Of a stretch of DNA of 64,000 nucleotides, positions 62,591 through 64,000 are shown in pieces. The position numbers were made by a program, and so were the translations under genes. Origin of the DNA: Streptomyces vietnamensis. Lineage in GTDB: Bacteria; Actinomycetota; Actinomycetes; Streptomycetales; Streptomycetaceae. Position 1 is the stretch's first letter. Each line of letters starts with the position of its first letter. Below the pieces are notes generated by a model. That model was not told the origin of the DNA and made no database searches. It saw only the letters and a list, made by a program, of their open reading frames with translations. Location of the stretch: NCBI RefSeq assembly GCF_000830005.1, contig NZ_CP010407.1, forward strand, positions 6,212,001 to 6,276,000. Direction: 5' to 3'.

Positions 62591-62655
62591 GCCCGAAAAG
62601 GTAAACGGCGGCGAGCCGTGACCGGAAACGGTGACGGAACGGGCGCCTATTCTGG

Positions 62656-62724
62656 GGGTTTCCCACGCCGGGTTTCCCACGCGGGTTTCCCATGCCGGGT
62701 TTCCCACGCGGGGTTTCCCATGCC
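62656..62724. repeat. Five 13-14-bp tandem repeats in the G3E GTPase leader
   Basis: Units of GGGTTTCCCACGCC or GGGTTTCCCATGCC starting at 62656, 62670, 62683, 62697 and 62711. The array begins 3 bases after TATTCT (62648-62653), a candidate -10, so it would lie in the 5' leader. Two units contain an in-frame ATG-like triplet; the last (ATG 62720) is in frame with the GTPase. Confidence 0.9.
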
Positions 62725-62755
62725 CGTAGGACCCGAGGAACCGGAGGCACGTCCC

Positions 62756-63808
62756 TTGACCACGCAGCAGATCCCCGTCGTCGTCCTGGCCGGGTTTCTC
62801 GGAGCCGGGAAGACCACGCTCCTCAACCACCTGCTGCGCAGTGCCCGGGGCACCCGTATCGGAGTCATGGTCAACGACTTCGGCGACATCGGCATCGACG
62901 CGATGACCGTCGCCGGCCAGGTCGGCTCCACCGTCTCCCTCGGCAACGGCTGCCTGTGCTGCGCCGTCGACGCCGGCGAGCTCGACGAGTACCTGGAGGT
63001 CCTGACCCGGCCCGAGTCCCGGCTCGACGTGATCGTGATCGAGGCGAGCGGGCTCGCGGAGCCGGAGGAGCTGGTCCGCATGGTGCTCGCCAGCGAGAAC
63101 GAGCGGGTCGTGTACGGAGGGCTCGTCCAGGTCGTCGACGCGGCCGAGTTCGCGGCCACCCGGCAGCGGCACCCCGGGACCGACCGGCACCTCTCCCTCG
63201 CCGACCTGGTCGTCGTCAACAAGGCCGACCGGGTGGCCGAGGACGAGCTGCGGAGCGTACGGGAGACGGTGGCCGGGCTCGCCGGACGCGCCGCCGTCGT
63301 CGAGGCCTCCCACGGGCGCGTCGACCCGGAGCTGCTCTTCGACCGGGTCGTACCGGAGGGCGAGATCGAGGGCCAGATGTCGATCGAGGACATCCTGTAC
63401 GGCTCCGAGGACGAGGGCCACGCCCATCCGCACGCGGCCTACGAGAGCCTCTCCCTGACCGCCTCGACGCCGCTGCACCCGCGCCGGCTGATGGCCTTCC
63501 TCGACTCGCGCCCCGAGGGCCTCTACCGGATCAAGGGCTTCGTCGACCTCGGCCCCGCCGACCCGGCCAACCGCTACACCGTGCACGCGGTCGGCCGCTT
63601 CCTGCGCTTCTACCCCGAGCCCTGGCCCGCCGGCGAGGAACGCCTCACCCAGCTCGTCCTGATCGGCTCCGGCATCGACGCGGCCGCACTGCGCAAGGAA
63701 CTCGCCTCCTGCGAGCTGAACGGCCCGCAGGACGCCCCCGACGAACACAGCATGTGGGGCGTCCTGCGGTACGTACAGCGGACGGAGGAAGAGCCTGACG
63801 AGTCCTAG
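62756..63808 (+). CDS. G3E-family GTPase, CobW/YciC-like metal chaperone
   Basis: A 350-residue COG0523 GTPase. Walker A GFLGAGKTT (13-21), the metal-binding GNGCLCCA (CxCC) and the G4 motif VNKADR are all present; a short His-rich patch (EDEGHAHPHAAYE) precedes the CobW C-terminal domain. These proteins deliver zinc or cobalt to target enzymes. TTG 62756 has GGAGG 9 bases upstream; ATG 62720 (363 residues, inside the repeat array) is the alternative. Its TAG shares bases with the minus-strand gene's stop. Confidence 0.9.
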   Translation: MTTQQIPVVVLAGFLGAGKTTLLNHLLRSARGTRIGVMVNDFGDIGIDAMTVAGQVGSTVSLGNGCLCCAVDAGELDEYLEVLTRPESRLDVIVIEASGLAEPEELVRMVLASENERVVYGGLVQVVDAAEFAATRQRHPGTDRHLSLADLVVVNKADRVAEDELRSVRETVAGLAGRAAVVEASHGRVDPELLFDRVVPEGEIEGQMSIEDILYGSEDEGHAHPHAAYESLSLTASTPLHPRRLMAFLDSRPEGLYRIKGFVDLGPADPANRYTVHAVGRFLRFYPEPWPAGEERLTQLVLIGSGIDAAALRKELASCELNGPQDAPDEHSMWGVLRYVQRTEEEPDES

Positions 63809-63999
63809 CTCGCCGGGCCCGCCACCACGTCGACCGGCTTCGGGAGCGGGGTGCCCGAGCCGTCGCGGCGCGGGTCCGGGTCGGGCAGGTCCACCGGGGC
63901 GCCGGTCTTCTGGGCGGCGCGGGCCGGAGTGGCGCCCGCCCAGGCGAAGGTCAGGACGTCCTCGCCCTTCAGGAAGCGCTGGCAGCGGACGCCGCCGGT
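63805..63999 (-). CDS. C-terminal tail of an unidentified protein, cut by window end
   Basis: The last 64 residues of a minus-strand gene, ending TGGVRCQRFLKGEDVLTFAW, then a Pro/Asp-rich tail (PVDLPDPDPRRDGSG). The stop TAG (63805-63807) overlaps the GTPase stop through a palindromic CTAG. The frame stays open to the window end. I do not recognise the family; the frame choice rests on openness and coding character only. Confidence 0.5.
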   Translation of the reverse strand, partial: TGGVRCQRFLKGEDVLTFAWAGATPARAAQKTGAPVDLPDPDPRRDGSGTPLPKPVDVVAGPAS

Positions 64000-64000
64000 C

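Noticed and set aside
1..64000. Prophage, insertion sequence, integrase or tRNA attachment site
   Set aside because: No transposase, integrase or tRNA-like sequence was seen, and the gene order is core; the repeats are short local duplications.

Overview
The window is about 64 kb of high-GC, Gram-positive actinobacterial chromosome, almost certainly from a Streptomyces species. Grounds: very high GC with GC-rich third positions, many GTG and some TTG starts, and a gene order recalled from the conserved Streptomyces core (miaB - LigB-like - antitoxin - miaA - dapF - rshA - hflX - secreted proteases - IucA/IucC cluster - dinG - lexA - nrdR - nrdJ - ... - hrdB - ... - parE). HrdB is nearly identical to the known Streptomyces principal sigma factor apart from its lysine-rich N-terminal spacer. 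No phage, insertion sequence, tRNA, rRNA or CRISPR array was seen.

Layout. 1-3.2 kb: end of a CaiB/BaiF CoA-transferase, a LuxR-type two-component pair, a DedA protein. 3.3-15 kb: tRNA modification (miaB, miaA), dapF, a RelA/SpoT homologue (rshA), an M1 aminopeptidase, hflX. 15-17.5 kb: two tandem paralogous lipoprotein serine proteases. 17.8-24.2 kb: a four-gene operon (diaminobutyrate-type aminotransferase, two IucA/IucC-family NIS synthetases, a GNAT) resembling an NRPS-independent siderophore locus but without a recognisable N-hydroxylase, decarboxylase, transporter or iron box. 24.2-31.2 kb: DNA damage and dNTP supply (DinG-like helicase, lexA, nrdR, nrdJ). 31-35 kb: TerD, arylamine N-acetyltransferase, YdbC-like protein, histidine phosphatase, ADP-ribosylglycohydrolase. 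35-37.5 kb: MFS exporter with divergent TetR repressor and twin operators. 37.6-50 kb: rnhB, hypotheticals, a RecQ helicase with a phosphoribosyltransferase-like tail, DUF4192, a debranching-enzyme-like protein, an NrtR/Nudix regulator, an ABC ATPase-permease fusion, a FadR-type regulator. 50-55.7 kb: hrdB, a trypsin, DUF7455, parE. 55.8-60.2 kb: a NarL-type two-component pair, DUF485 and a sodium:solute symporter. 60.2-64 kb: a CitA/CitB-type pair, a G3E (CobW-like) GTPase and the tail of an unidentified gene.

The most interesting signals are: (1) the NIS-type operon, whose first synthetase carries a ~195-residue repeat-built N-terminal extension; (2) an unusual density of short tandem repeats, several spanning the stop codon of the upstream gene (dapF, rshA, M1 peptidase, ADP-ribosylglycohydrolase); (3) a recurrent TAnnnT hexamer 6-7 bases before start codons that lack a Shine-Dalgarno, indicating leaderless transcripts for at least seven genes; (4) a response regulator with an Arg-Asp repeat linker; and (5) readable operator sites for LexA, NrdR, TetR and probably NrtR.
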